From Bacteroidota bacterium (GTDB lineage Bacteria > Bacteroidota > Bacteroidia > Chitinophagales > Saprospiraceae): DNA of 59,719 bases. The translations under genes and the position numbers were made by a program. Below the pieces are notes generated by a model that was not told the origin of the DNA, searched no databases, and saw only the letters and a list, made by a program, of their open reading frames with translations. Positions 26,363 through 33,437 of this stretch are shown here, one piece after another. The DNA is taken from positions 1 through 59,719 of the forward strand of contig PZPC01000029.1 of assembly GCA_003045895.1 (NCBI GenBank), written 5' to 3'. Each line of letters starts with the position of its first letter. The stretch's first letter is position 1.

Positions 26363-27922
26363 ATGAAGAAAACACTACTCGCCTTGCTGGCCTCCCTGAT
26401 TGTACCACTTATTTCCTTCGCGCAAGAGGTCGGTACGGAAGCTCCCCAAACTATGGATGATAAGATTAATGCCGTATTTGCACCGATCACAACGTTTATA
26501 GAATCCATCGTTTTTGTACCTGTTAACATTGGTGGGCTTTCTATTCCATTCGTTTTGATCTGGCTGATCGCCGGTGCCACCATATTTACGGTTTACATGG
26601 GTTTTGTACAATTCCGTGCTTTCGGGCATTCGCTGGACGTTGTCCGCGGAAAATATGACGATCCGGATGATGCCGGAGAGGTTTCCCATTTCCAGGCACT
26701 CACCGCAGCCCTATCGGGCACCGTTGGGGTAGGTAATATTGCCGGCGTAGCATTTGCCGTATCTATTGGTGGCCCGGGTGCGACCTTCTGGATGATCCTG
26801 GCTGGATTGCTGGGTATGGCTTCCAAATTTACGGAGTGTTCACTTGGTGTGATGTACCGCAATATCAACGCAGACGGTAGTGTTTCTGGTGGCCCGATGT
26901 ATTACCTGGAGAAAGGTTTTAAAGAAAAGGGTGAAAATTGGGGCAAGCTGGGCAAAGTACTGGCTGTTTTATTCGCCATTGCCTGTATTGGTGGTTCTTT
27001 TGGCGGTGGCAATATGGTTCAGATCAACCAGGCAACCAACCAGCTGATCGAGGTGACCGGCGGTACCGAGAGCTTCCTTTACGGACAGGGCTGGATTTTC
27101 GGCGCCATTATGGCTGTTGTAGTAGGTATCGTCATTATTGGTGGTATCAAATCTATTGCCAAGGTTACCGACAAGGTGGTTCCTTTTATGGTTGGCATTT
27201 ACGTCCTGGGGGCACTGGTCGTTTTGGGTTACCATTTTTCAGATATTCCGGCTGCCTTCGGCACTATTTTCAGCAATGCCTTTAGTGACAAAGCACTTTA
27301 TGGTGGTTTTATCGGTGTACTGATCCAGGGTTTCCGCCGGGCGGCGTTCTCCAACGAGGCCGGGGTAGGTTCTGCCTCCATTGCCCACTCGGCCGTGAAG
27401 ACGGACGAACCGATGTCGGAAGGGGTAGTAGCTTTGCTGGAGCCCTTCATTGACACCGTTGTTATTTGTACCATGACGGCCCTGGTTATTGTCATCACCA
27501 ACTACGGTGGTGCCGGCGCGGAAGCTGCCTTTAGCGGCCGGGATACGCTTGGCGATATTGGGCTTACCTCCCAGGCTTTTGCCTCCGTCATCAGCTGGTT
27601 CCCCCCGGTACTGGGTGTAGCCGTTATCCTTTTCGCCTTGTCTACCATGATCTCCTGGTCCTACTATGGCCTTAAGGCCTGGACCTATATCTTTGGGGAA
27701 AGCCAAACCAATGAGATCATCTACAAGTTCTTGTTCTGTGGTTTCGTAATTGTCGGTTCGGCCATTTCTGCCAAAGCAGTCTTCGACTTTGGCGACGCCA
27801 TGATCTTTGCCATGTGTTTCCCCAATATCTTCGGTCTTTACGTTCTGATGCCCAACGTGAAGCGCGCCTACAAAGAATACATGCGTAAAATCAACTCGGG
27901 AGAAATCGCTCGCCACGATTAA
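26363..27922 (+). CDS. AgcS-family sodium:alanine/glycine symporter
   Basis: This 519-aa inner-membrane transporter (AGCS family) imports small amino acids with Na+. A cleavable-looking N-terminal hydrophobic stretch ending FAQE precedes the core, an extension common in Bacteroidota homologues. Family signatures include [20 protein letters not shown], followed by GPGATFWM, and [20 protein letters not shown], followed by ASIAHS. Eleven or so membrane segments follow the core order. It is monocistronic, and the strong terminator at 27953-28001 follows. Confidence 0.93.
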   Translation: MKKTLLALLASLIVPLISFAQEVGTEAPQTMDDKINAVFAPITTFIESIVFVPVNIGGLSIPFVLIWLIAGATIFTVYMGFVQFRAFGHSLDVVRGKYDDPDDAGEVSHFQALTAALSGTVGVGNIAGVAFAVSIGGPGATFWMILAGLLGMASKFTECSLGVMYRNINADGSVSGGPMYYLEKGFKEKGENWGKLGKVLAVLFAIACIGGSFGGGNMVQINQATNQLIEVTGGTESFLYGQGWIFGAIMAVVVGIVIIGGIKSIAKVTDKVVPFMVGIYVLGALVVLGYHFSDIPAAFGTIFSNAFSDKALYGGFIGVLIQGFRRAAFSNEAGVGSASIAHSAVKTDEPMSEGVVALLEPFIDTVVICTMTALVIVITNYGGAGAEAAFSGRDTLGDIGLTSQAFASVISWFPPVLGVAVILFALSTMISWSYYGLKAWTYIFGESQTNEIIYKFLFCGFVIVGSAISAKAVFDFGDAMIFAMCFPNIFGLYVLMPNVKRAYKEYMRKINSGEIARHD

Positions 27923-27952
27923 GGTGTACTAATTCTCTCCCAAGGGTGAATA

Positions 27953-28001
27953 AAAAAAGCGACCCGAATCCTGCCAGGTGCAAGATTCGGGTCGCTTTTT
28001 T
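27953..28001. terminator. Bidirectional terminator between agcS and the OmpA gene
   Basis: An 18-bp perfect stem (27953-27970 with 27984-28001) has a 13-nt loop, with A-run and T-run flanks serving both the plus-strand agcS and the convergent OmpA gene ending at 28020. Confidence 0.93.
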
Positions 28002-28019
28002 CAAACCCGTTAATAGGCC

Positions 28020-28922
28020 TTATTCGGGTACTTTCGCCGGGTTCAACAGGTCGTAGAACTGATCAAGCTTGGGCAAGATGATAATGCGGGTCCGTCGGTT
28101 AATGGACCGCCCTTCGGCCGTATCATTCCCCGCCAGGGTATTGTACTGACCACGGCCAGCCGCGATGAGCCGGTTGGGATCTACTCCGTGATTCACTTGT
28201 AGTGCCCGGGCTACCGAAGTAGCACGCAGTACGCTCAAGTCCCAATTGTCGCGGACACAAGCGTTCTTGATCGGCACATTATCCGTATAGCCTTCCACCA
28301 TGATTTCCAAATCTGGGCGTGACTGTACAATTTGGGCAATTTTACCCAGTACTTCGCTGGCCCGGGTGGTGATATTGTAGCTGCCGCTTTCGTACAGCAT
28401 CTTGTCGGATAGGTTTACAAAAACGACTGTCTTGTCTACCCGCACTTCCACATCCTCGTCTTCAATTCCTTTGGCCAGTACACTCTTCAGATTGACCGCC
28501 AGAGCCAGGTTGATGGAGTCGGTTTTGGTTTTAGCGGCCTGGAGCAGCCGGATGTACTTGTCTTTGCCTTCCAGTTGGGCCAGGGTGGTAGAAATGTTCT
28601 GACTAGCCGATTGTGACAGCACCGTCAGGTCGCCTACCTGGTCTACCGTACGGTCGCGTTGCTTTTGTACATCCTCGACCTGTGCCTGTAATTGTTTAAT
28701 CTGATCCTGACGGCCTTCTAGCGAAGCTGTCAGTCGTGCCTTGTCTTGCTCACAAGTATTCAGTTCCCGGGCCAGCCGGCTGATGTCCTCGTTTGATTTA
28801 TTGGCGGTTAGCGTCGTCAAATCAAGCTCGTTCTGTAATTCATCGTACCGCTTTTTGCTGACGCAGGCGGTGAACATTACAACCACTAGTCCTAGTGTGA
28901 AAATTTGTTTAAAGATGGTCAT
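28020..28922 (-). CDS. OmpA-family lipoprotein with coiled-coil stalk
   Basis: This 300-aa peptidoglycan-binding envelope protein has lipobox MFTAC (Cys20). Residues about 22-105 are a heptad-rich coiled coil. The OmpA/MotB domain spans about 175-290: DKMLYESGSYNITTRASEVL, EIMVEGYTDNVPI, LSVLRATSVARAL and NRLIAAGRGQY, closing with SINRRTRIIILPKL. The conserved Asp of GYTDN and Arg of NRRT, which contact diaminopimelate, are both present. It resembles Bacteroidota MotB/OmpA-like lipoproteins without a partner gene nearby. It shares the terminator at 27953-28001. Confidence 0.92.
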   Translation of the reverse strand: MTIFKQIFTLGLVVVMFTACVSKKRYDELQNELDLTTLTANKSNEDISRLARELNTCEQDKARLTASLEGRQDQIKQLQAQVEDVQKQRDRTVDQVGDLTVLSQSASQNISTTLAQLEGKDKYIRLLQAAKTKTDSINLALAVNLKSVLAKGIEDEDVEVRVDKTVVFVNLSDKMLYESGSYNITTRASEVLGKIAQIVQSRPDLEIMVEGYTDNVPIKNACVRDNWDLSVLRATSVARALQVNHGVDPNRLIAAGRGQYNTLAGNDTAEGRSINRRTRIIILPKLDQFYDLLNPAKVPE

Positions 28923-29038
28923 AGATAAGTGTGTTTTCTTGTAATAAAAAGTTGGTAATCCTGACTATTAAACGTTAAAATAATTAAAATGTGCTTTAAA
29001 GGATAAGGTTTTTTTTATTAAAAGATATCCACCTCTTC

Positions 29039-29599
29039 TTATAGGTCTAGCAACTGCTGCCGCACCAGCATGAGCGCGTATCCCAACTTATTTTTTCCCT
29101 GCCACTGGGCAGGTTGCCGGGCCCGGGCATCCCCGTCAGCCATCCCAATGCCCCAGACCACGTCGTACGGGCTGGCTTCCACCAATAGGAGCGGATCGGT
29201 CGACAGCAAATAGGCTTTCAGTCGGCGGTGTTGAGAAAATTTATAAAAATTACCCTCGCACACAACCTGGAAAGCAATCTCATCCCAGGCTACGGGGTCA
29301 AAGTTGCTAACCCTACGCCCCAATTGTTTGGCTATTTGTGGCGAAGAATTGGCCAATATTTGTTCGCGAATAACCTCGTCGCCAAACAAACGCGCTTTGG
29401 CCGCCATCATCCAATGTTCCGCCGTCTCGAAGTATTCTCCATCCACGTGGAATCCTTTGGCGTACCACTGGCTCAGGCAGCCCGGTCCAATGCGATCATC
29501 ATCGCGGGATCGGTGTCCCCAAAAGTGGAGATAATCAAAGGTCTCTCCCCGTGCGATAGCCTGCAGGAGTTCTTCGTTATTTTGGGGAAGTTTTTTCAT
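29039..29599 (-). CDS. NADAR-domain protein (YbiA-like N-glycosidase family)
   Basis: The 186-aa protein is one NADAR/YbiA domain. The signature EYFETAEHWMMAAKARLFGD (residues 55-74) carries the conserved Glu, followed by VVCEGNFYKF, SPYDVVWGIG (143-152) and the closing WQGKNKLGYALMLVR. Known members cut N-glycosidic bonds: YbiA acts on early riboflavin intermediates, and other NADAR proteins remove ADP-ribose from guanine in nucleic acids as antitoxins to DarT-like enzymes. Which applies is unknown; no DarT-like toxin is adjacent. It is the last gene of a four-gene operon; its ATG overlaps the stop of the PurA-like gene (29596-29599), so the two are translated together. Confidence 0.9.
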   Translation of the reverse strand: MKKLPQNNEELLQAIARGETFDYLHFWGHRSRDDDRIGPGCLSQWYAKGFHVDGEYFETAEHWMMAAKARLFGDEVIREQILANSSPQIAKQLGRRVSNFDPVAWDEIAFQVVCEGNFYKFSQHRRLKAYLLSTDPLLLVEASPYDVVWGIGMADGDARARQPAQWQGKNKLGYALMLVRQQLLDL

Positions 29600-30771
29600 A
29601 AGGCCATTAATTGTCGGGGTGTCAGGTGGCTACCTTTAACTTGCTGCAGACCAGTTGAGCCATCCGACCAGCTTTCCCAGTAGCCCATAAATCGGGTATC
29701 CAAATAGGCCAACAACTCTTGCCCACTGGCCAGTTCCCGCAGGGTGCCAGCAGCAGTTATCCGGAAGGGTTCTACGAGTTGATCCAGGCAAGTCATCACC
29801 AGGTGGCTAGCTAATGCGGCACCGTAGTTGGCATCACAGGTCAGGGCGTAATTCAGCAGCTCGGCATCCAGTATACTGCGCCGCTGGTGGCCTTGCCAGG
29901 GATTGTACTGGTTGGTCTCAAGCGGCGTGGGCCGCAAAGTTAGTGGGCGGGTCTCGTTGCTCAAGGGGCCATTGCCGTGCCGGGTCTGGTAAGCCCGGGT
30001 GACGTAGTATATTTCAGGATCGGGTAGTCCGTTGGCTTTAATGAGTTCCCAGGCCTGACACGAAGTGGTCCGGGCGCGGGTTACGTGGGGGAAAAAACCG
30101 TGGTCCATATCGAGTAAAATTCCCTGGCTACCTTCAAAAATATACGTTTCGTAACGCTGTTCCTGAAAAAAGCGACGCTCCTGCACCACTTCCAGCACGG
30201 GCAACACCTCTTCTACGGCGAAAATAAACAAGGCCTCCAGCTCCTCCCAGTCTGCCGGCAGTCCGGTCGTGGCTGCGTAGTAGGCCCGCACCGCCGCCAG
30301 CCGCAGGCGCAAGACCGCCGGAAAAAGCAAATCCTGCACGTACAACTTGTGGGGCCCTTCCATGCGCTCGTAGGTAGCGCCTACGCCCATCCCACAACTC
30401 CCGTGGCCCGCGCGTTGCTCCCGCGTGCGGTTGGCGTACACATCGTAAGGCGTGGTCACTGGCGCCAGCGCGTCTACATAAAGCGTCGGATTCCACCCCT
30501 TAGCTGCCAATGCCTGTCGCTCGCGCCAAAAATCTACCGGGCTGAACGTACAAAACCGGGACCAGTACGTAGGGGCGCCCGCCAGGGTGCCACTGCCCAG
30601 GTTAGAAAACACGTGGCGCTCTCCGTGCTCCGTCACCACGGTATGTCCGGCCTGGTGTCCGCCCGAGAACCGGATAACCAATGGCTGTGGGCAACGCCCG
30701 GCGTGGTGTGCCGTTACCAGGCCCTTTCCTTCGTCGCCGTAACCCAGGCCTAGCACAATTTTCGTTTGCAT
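29596..30771 (-). CDS. Adenylosuccinate synthetase-like ligase (divergent PurA paralogue)
   Basis: I start it at 30771 (MQTKIVLGLGYGDEGKG), giving 391 aa, about 40 shorter than housekeeping PurA. PurA catalyses the GTP-driven joining of aspartate to IMP. Retained features are the GDEGKG loop with its catalytic Asp, the His in GGHQAGHTVV, and GSQGILLDMDHGFFPHVTRA. Altered features: the canonical GxQWGDEGKGK is GLGYGDEGKGL, and the GTP-specificity TKLDVLD appears as MTCLDQL. This suggests a changed nucleotide or acceptor. It is cotranscribed between the vWA and NADAR genes and is therefore not likely the housekeeping enzyme. Phage PurZ is a distant relative but lacks this context. Confidence 0.85.
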   Translation of the reverse strand: MQTKIVLGLGYGDEGKGLVTAHHAGRCPQPLVIRFSGGHQAGHTVVTEHGERHVFSNLGSGTLAGAPTYWSRFCTFSPVDFWRERQALAAKGWNPTLYVDALAPVTTPYDVYANRTREQRAGHGSCGMGVGATYERMEGPHKLYVQDLLFPAVLRLRLAAVRAYYAATTGLPADWEELEALFIFAVEEVLPVLEVVQERRFFQEQRYETYIFEGSQGILLDMDHGFFPHVTRARTTSCQAWELIKANGLPDPEIYYVTRAYQTRHGNGPLSNETRPLTLRPTPLETNQYNPWQGHQRRSILDAELLNYALTCDANYGAALASHLVMTCLDQLVEPFRITAAGTLRELASGQELLAYLDTRFMGYWESWSDGSTGLQQVKGSHLTPRQLMAL

Positions 30772-30831
30772 CGTGAAGTGTTTTAACGGTACCAAAATTC
30801 AAGAATCGTATGGTGGCGCCCGTTGTGGGTA

Positions 30832-30858
30832 GGCGGGGTGCGATAATGGCACCCCGCC
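30832..30858. other. Hairpin inside the NADAR operon
   Basis: A perfect 10-bp GC-rich stem (ggcggggtgc 30832-30841 with gcaccccgcc 30849-30858) has a 7-nt loop, lying between the vWA gene and the PurA-like gene. There is no T-run, so it is more likely an mRNA stability or processing element than a terminator. Confidence 0.6.
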
Positions 30859-30887
30859 GATCTGTGCGACGCTCCATGGTCTGTCCC

Positions 30888-31811
30888 TCAAAGTCGTACT
30901 ACGCCGCCGGTGCGGTGCGTACTCAGGCTCGTCGATACTTTGGCCAGGGCTTTGCGTACGGTGCTGCCTACGCCAGCAGCAAAACTATCGGTCACCGTTG
31001 CCAGGTCTGCCCCGAGCGTCGTCGCCACCGTAGCGGCAATCAATTCCGCCACCGCGTTGTGATCGTCCAGTATGAGCAGGTGCTGGCCCAACAAATCGCG
31101 CCAGTAATTCAACACCCCGACGTGATTGCGGTAGTGGGTTTCGTTGGCGTGAATGTGAAAAACGTGGTACATCCGCTGTGCTTCGGCCAGCAATTCCCGA
31201 TCGGTCAGTTCATCCGCCTGCCCGTAACCAAGGAGCGCTTTCAGCTTTTCGGCCTCTGCTTTCGACCAACTGGCTTCGTCACCAATGGTGAACAGGAAGC
31301 CTTTTTGCGCGCGTTTTTCAAAACAGTCGATCGAAGTGTGGCGGCCGGCTACGAGCCAGGCCAATAAATAAGATTCTTGCGCCGTTCCGCCGCCGCCACC
31401 TTCCAGATAGACACTGGCCAAACCGGCATTCAACTCGTCCGTACCCGCTTCAAACTGCCCCACCTGCAGGGGGGCCCGGTCGGAATGATGATCGCCAATA
31501 GCAGAAAACATCACCTGCGCATCGGCTACCCCGTGCGTTTCCAACGTATCCATTAAGGCGCCCAGCTTGTGGCGGATGAGTTGCTCCGGTATCCGCCCCA
31601 TGGAACCCGTGACGTCCAGGAAGACAGCCACAGCCAGCGAATTGGGGTGTGCCAGGGAATCCCGGCATTCGCGAAAAACCAACGCACCGGGATCTAGTTC
31701 CGGAGCAATACGACCGCTGGCCGTAGCGTGAAAGATGTCGCCACGCGATTTGGTGGCGTAAGTACTTTTCAGATGCGCATAGGCATCCTTAGACCAATGT
31801 GTGTAACCCAT
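30888..31811 (-). CDS. von Willebrand factor A domain protein
   Basis: This 307-aa soluble protein starts MGYTHWSKDAYAHL. A metal-ion-dependent adhesion site is visible as DVTGS (Asp66, Thr68, Ser70), with a second Thr in the glycine run EGGGGGTAQES (Thr143) and FTIGDEASW completing the fold. vWA proteins of this kind scaffold complexes with ATPases, kinases or metabolic enzymes and bind a divalent cation. The N-terminal 55 residues are a distinct extension (KSTYATKSRGDIFHATASG). The start is 46 nt after the J-domain gene and the stop is 116 nt before the PurA-like gene. It recalls TerY-like vWA proteins in general role, but I do not claim homology. Confidence 0.85.
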   Translation of the reverse strand: MGYTHWSKDAYAHLKSTYATKSRGDIFHATASGRIAPELDPGALVFRECRDSLAHPNSLAVAVFLDVTGSMGRIPEQLIRHKLGALMDTLETHGVADAQVMFSAIGDHHSDRAPLQVGQFEAGTDELNAGLASVYLEGGGGGTAQESYLLAWLVAGRHTSIDCFEKRAQKGFLFTIGDEASWSKAEAEKLKALLGYGQADELTDRELLAEAQRMYHVFHIHANETHYRNHVGVLNYWRDLLGQHLLILDDHNAVAELIAATVATTLGADLATVTDSFAAGVGSTVRKALAKVSTSLSTHRTGGVVRL

Positions 31812-31857
31812 GGTTCAAGTATTTTATGATAAAAAAATAAATTTTTAAAGCCCTTTT

Positions 31858-32730
31858 TTAACTCGTCAGTGGATGGTATTTGGTGGGATAATACTGAGCC
31901 AGTATTTGCCGGAAAGCATCGTAACCAACGTAAGCGTCGGCGTGTGTAGTCAACAAAAAATCTACCAATTCCGGTGGTTGGGTTTTCTTGAGGCGGACCC
32001 CCGTTCCCGATGGATCGCCGAGCAGGTAGGCAGCCAGGCGCTTGCACAGCGCCACATCAATACCGCTGGTAGCCCGTTTTTCTACAAATACGGCTGCCGG
32101 ATACCAGTGTTGGTAATGCCCCGCTATGGTGGTCAAAAGGCCACCCCGCCGCTGTAGGTGGTAAAAGCTGGCGACCACAATGCCGTGGGTTTTGGGCACC
32201 ACCCACACGCTCTCAGGGTGCAAGCCGCCGTGCACATAGCCTTCCTGGGCCAGCCAGGCACAAAATTCCAGCAAACGCGATAATATCCAGCACACGTGGT
32301 GGGCCGCAAAGGTTCGCCCGCTCAGTGGCACCGCTCTACCTGGCAACGAAGCTACCAGCTGGTCGGCATGCTGAACGACAGCGGTTGGCAAATAATTTTG
32401 GAAGTGTTGTGCGGCGGGGTTGCCCAGGCAGGCCAGGCGTTCGTAATTGCGCGCCGACAAAGCCAACAGCGCAGGATCACCCAGAAAATTTATCCGATCA
32501 TCGAAGACCCGTATTTCACCAGCATCGTCCTTTAGTTGAAGCCCCCGCTCCTGGATGGTCCGCAATTCATTCAATCGCACCAATGCCGCCGCCGCCAGTG
32601 GATGGACACAACGATCGGGGTGTAACTGCATGACCGCCGCCCGGTAAGCCCGTTTCCAGTCACTCGTCTCCAGCACCTCCCCTAGCCGGTGGCTGTTGTT
32701 TATTTTCTGAATTAATTGTTCGAGATCCAT
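31858..32730 (-). CDS. J-domain protein fused to a degenerate protein kinase-like domain
   Basis: The start at 32730 (MDLEQLIQKINN) is preferred: it leaves operator B entirely in the leader, whereas a longer start at 32751 would place it in coding DNA. Of 290 aa, residues 1-65 form a DnaJ-like J-domain with HPD at 37-39 (YRAAVMQLHPDRC). Residues 80-290 resemble a protein kinase C-lobe: YVHGGLHPESVWV (165-177) stands where HRDLKPxN belongs, and VVASFYHLQ where DFG belongs. Both catalytic Asp residues are missing and no clear N-lobe Lys is seen, so this looks like a pseudokinase. It is the first gene of the operon; the J-domain suggests recruitment of an Hsp70. Confidence 0.8.
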   Translation of the reverse strand: MDLEQLIQKINNSHRLGEVLETSDWKRAYRAAVMQLHPDRCVHPLAAAALVRLNELRTIQERGLQLKDDAGEIRVFDDRINFLGDPALLALSARNYERLACLGNPAAQHFQNYLPTAVVQHADQLVASLPGRAVPLSGRTFAAHHVCWILSRLLEFCAWLAQEGYVHGGLHPESVWVVPKTHGIVVASFYHLQRRGGLLTTIAGHYQHWYPAAVFVEKRATSGIDVALCKRLAAYLLGDPSGTGVRLKKTQPPELVDFLLTTHADAYVGYDAFRQILAQYYPTKYHPLTS

Positions 32731-32735
32731 TCTAC

Positions 32736-32756
32736 TTAGTTTAAAAATCAAACTAA
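32736..32756. promoter_or_regulatory. Operator B of the NADAR operon
   Basis: ttagttt, 7-nt spacer, aaactaa: a perfect 7-bp inverted repeat with the same 7-nt spacer as operator C. It occupies the short leader between the predicted transcription start (about 32762) and the ATG at 32730. Its left extension (ctac) also matches the longer arm of operator C. Confidence 0.75.
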
Positions 32757-32768
32757 CTGCTGACCTGA

Positions 32769-32799
32769 CAAATATACACTACTTAGTTTAAATAACAAA
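32769..32799 (-). promoter_or_regulatory. Promoter of the NADAR operon
   Basis: On the minus strand the -33 box TTTG (complement of 32796-32799) is followed after exactly 19 nt by TATATTTG (complement of 32769-32776), an exact fit to the Bacteroidota housekeeping promoter. Transcription would start near 32762, giving a leader of about 32 nt. Confidence 0.8.
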
Positions 32800-32808
32800 C
32801 TAAGTAGT
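32778..32808. promoter_or_regulatory. Operator C of the NADAR operon (perfect 31-bp palindrome)
   Basis: actacttagttt, 7-nt spacer, aaactaagtagt: perfect 12-bp arms. It covers the -33 box and the spacer of the promoter, so binding should exclude RNA polymerase. Together with operator B it brackets the promoter. The same design recurs in the cdd leader at 8496-8526. Confidence 0.85.
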
Positions 32809-32869
32809 CTGGTTTTATAAATAAAAATGGATGAGGAAGGTACTACCGAGAAAACCCGGTGGTATTCAA

Positions 32870-33007
32870 TCAAAAATGGCGCAAATCAGTCCCGTTAAAT
32901 CGCCATTCCGGGGTGGTAAAGGCGCCGGACAATTCCCGCACCTGGTACCAAGGAGTAAAGGCGGGATCGGCGGGATTGGCCAGCACGTGGATATCCTGGG
33001 TGGGCAT
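32870..33007 (-). CDS. Possible 45-aa small protein downstream of the SUI1-like gene
   Basis: An ATG at 33005-33007 opens a 45-codon frame with natural-looking codon use: MPTQDIHVLANPADPAFTPW, then YQVRELSGAFTTPEWRFNGT, ending DLRHF. It starts 24 nt after the SUI1-like stop and stays in that gene's frame. No signal peptide or known domain is seen. It may be a real small cotranscribed protein, or a remnant of a C-terminal extension cut off by the TAG at 33032-33034. Confidence 0.4.
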   Translation of the reverse strand: MPTQDIHVLANPADPAFTPWYQVRELSGAFTTPEWRFNGTDLRHF

Positions 33008-33031
33008 ATAGCGCTGGGTCAGAAAAATGAC

Positions 33032-33385
33032 CTACCCACCACTTTTTTTGGTCTGGGTATAACCTTTATCCAGCAGGTACTTCAGCACTTTATCCCGCTG
33101 ATCGCCCTGGACAATAATTTCGTGGTCTTTAGCCGAACCGCCTACCCCGCAGTGCATTTTCAGGGCCTTACCCAGTTCTTTCAATTCGTCGTCGGACCCG
33201 GCGAAGCCGGTGATGAGGGTCACCGCCTTGCCTTTGCGCTGCTTTTTGTCCAGCTGCACGCGTAGCCGCTGCTGTTGGGGAGGGACCATTTCAGTTGCTG
33301 GTTCGTCTTCGGTTGGTGGCTGATAATTCGGATCGGTAGAAAAGACCAGGCCGTTGAGATTTTTCCACTGGTTTTGCTTGGCCAT
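33032..33385 (-). CDS. SUI1/eIF1-like translation factor (YciH family)
   Basis: This 117-aa protein is an eIF1/SUI1 homologue. After a charged N-terminal tail of about 45 residues come the SUI1 core motifs LRVQLDKKQRKGKAVTLITG, then FAGSDDELKELGKALKMHCG and VGGSAKDHEIIVQGDQRDKV, closing LLDKGYTQTKKSGG. In bacteria YciH can influence start-codon selection and stress translation, but the exact role is unsettled. It lies 52 bp downstream of the mutS2 stop in the same direction and may be read from the same transcript. Confidence 0.9.
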   Translation of the reverse strand: MAKQNQWKNLNGLVFSTDPNYQPPTEDEPATEMVPPQQQRLRVQLDKKQRKGKAVTLITGFAGSDDELKELGKALKMHCGVGGSAKDHEIIVQGDQRDKVLKYLLDKGYTQTKKSGG

Positions 33386-33437
33386 ATTGCTAAATTTTTT
33401 GGTTGATTGATCGAAAAATTCGTCCTCGAAATTCGTC

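Noticed and set aside
29039-29599. DarT-NADAR toxin-antitoxin pair
   Set aside because: No DarT-like ADP-ribosyltransferase lies next to the NADAR gene; its partner is a PurA-like ligase.
32831-33265. Plus-strand frame opposite the SUI1-like gene
   Set aside because: Antisense shadow; the minus strand holds a clear SUI1 domain.
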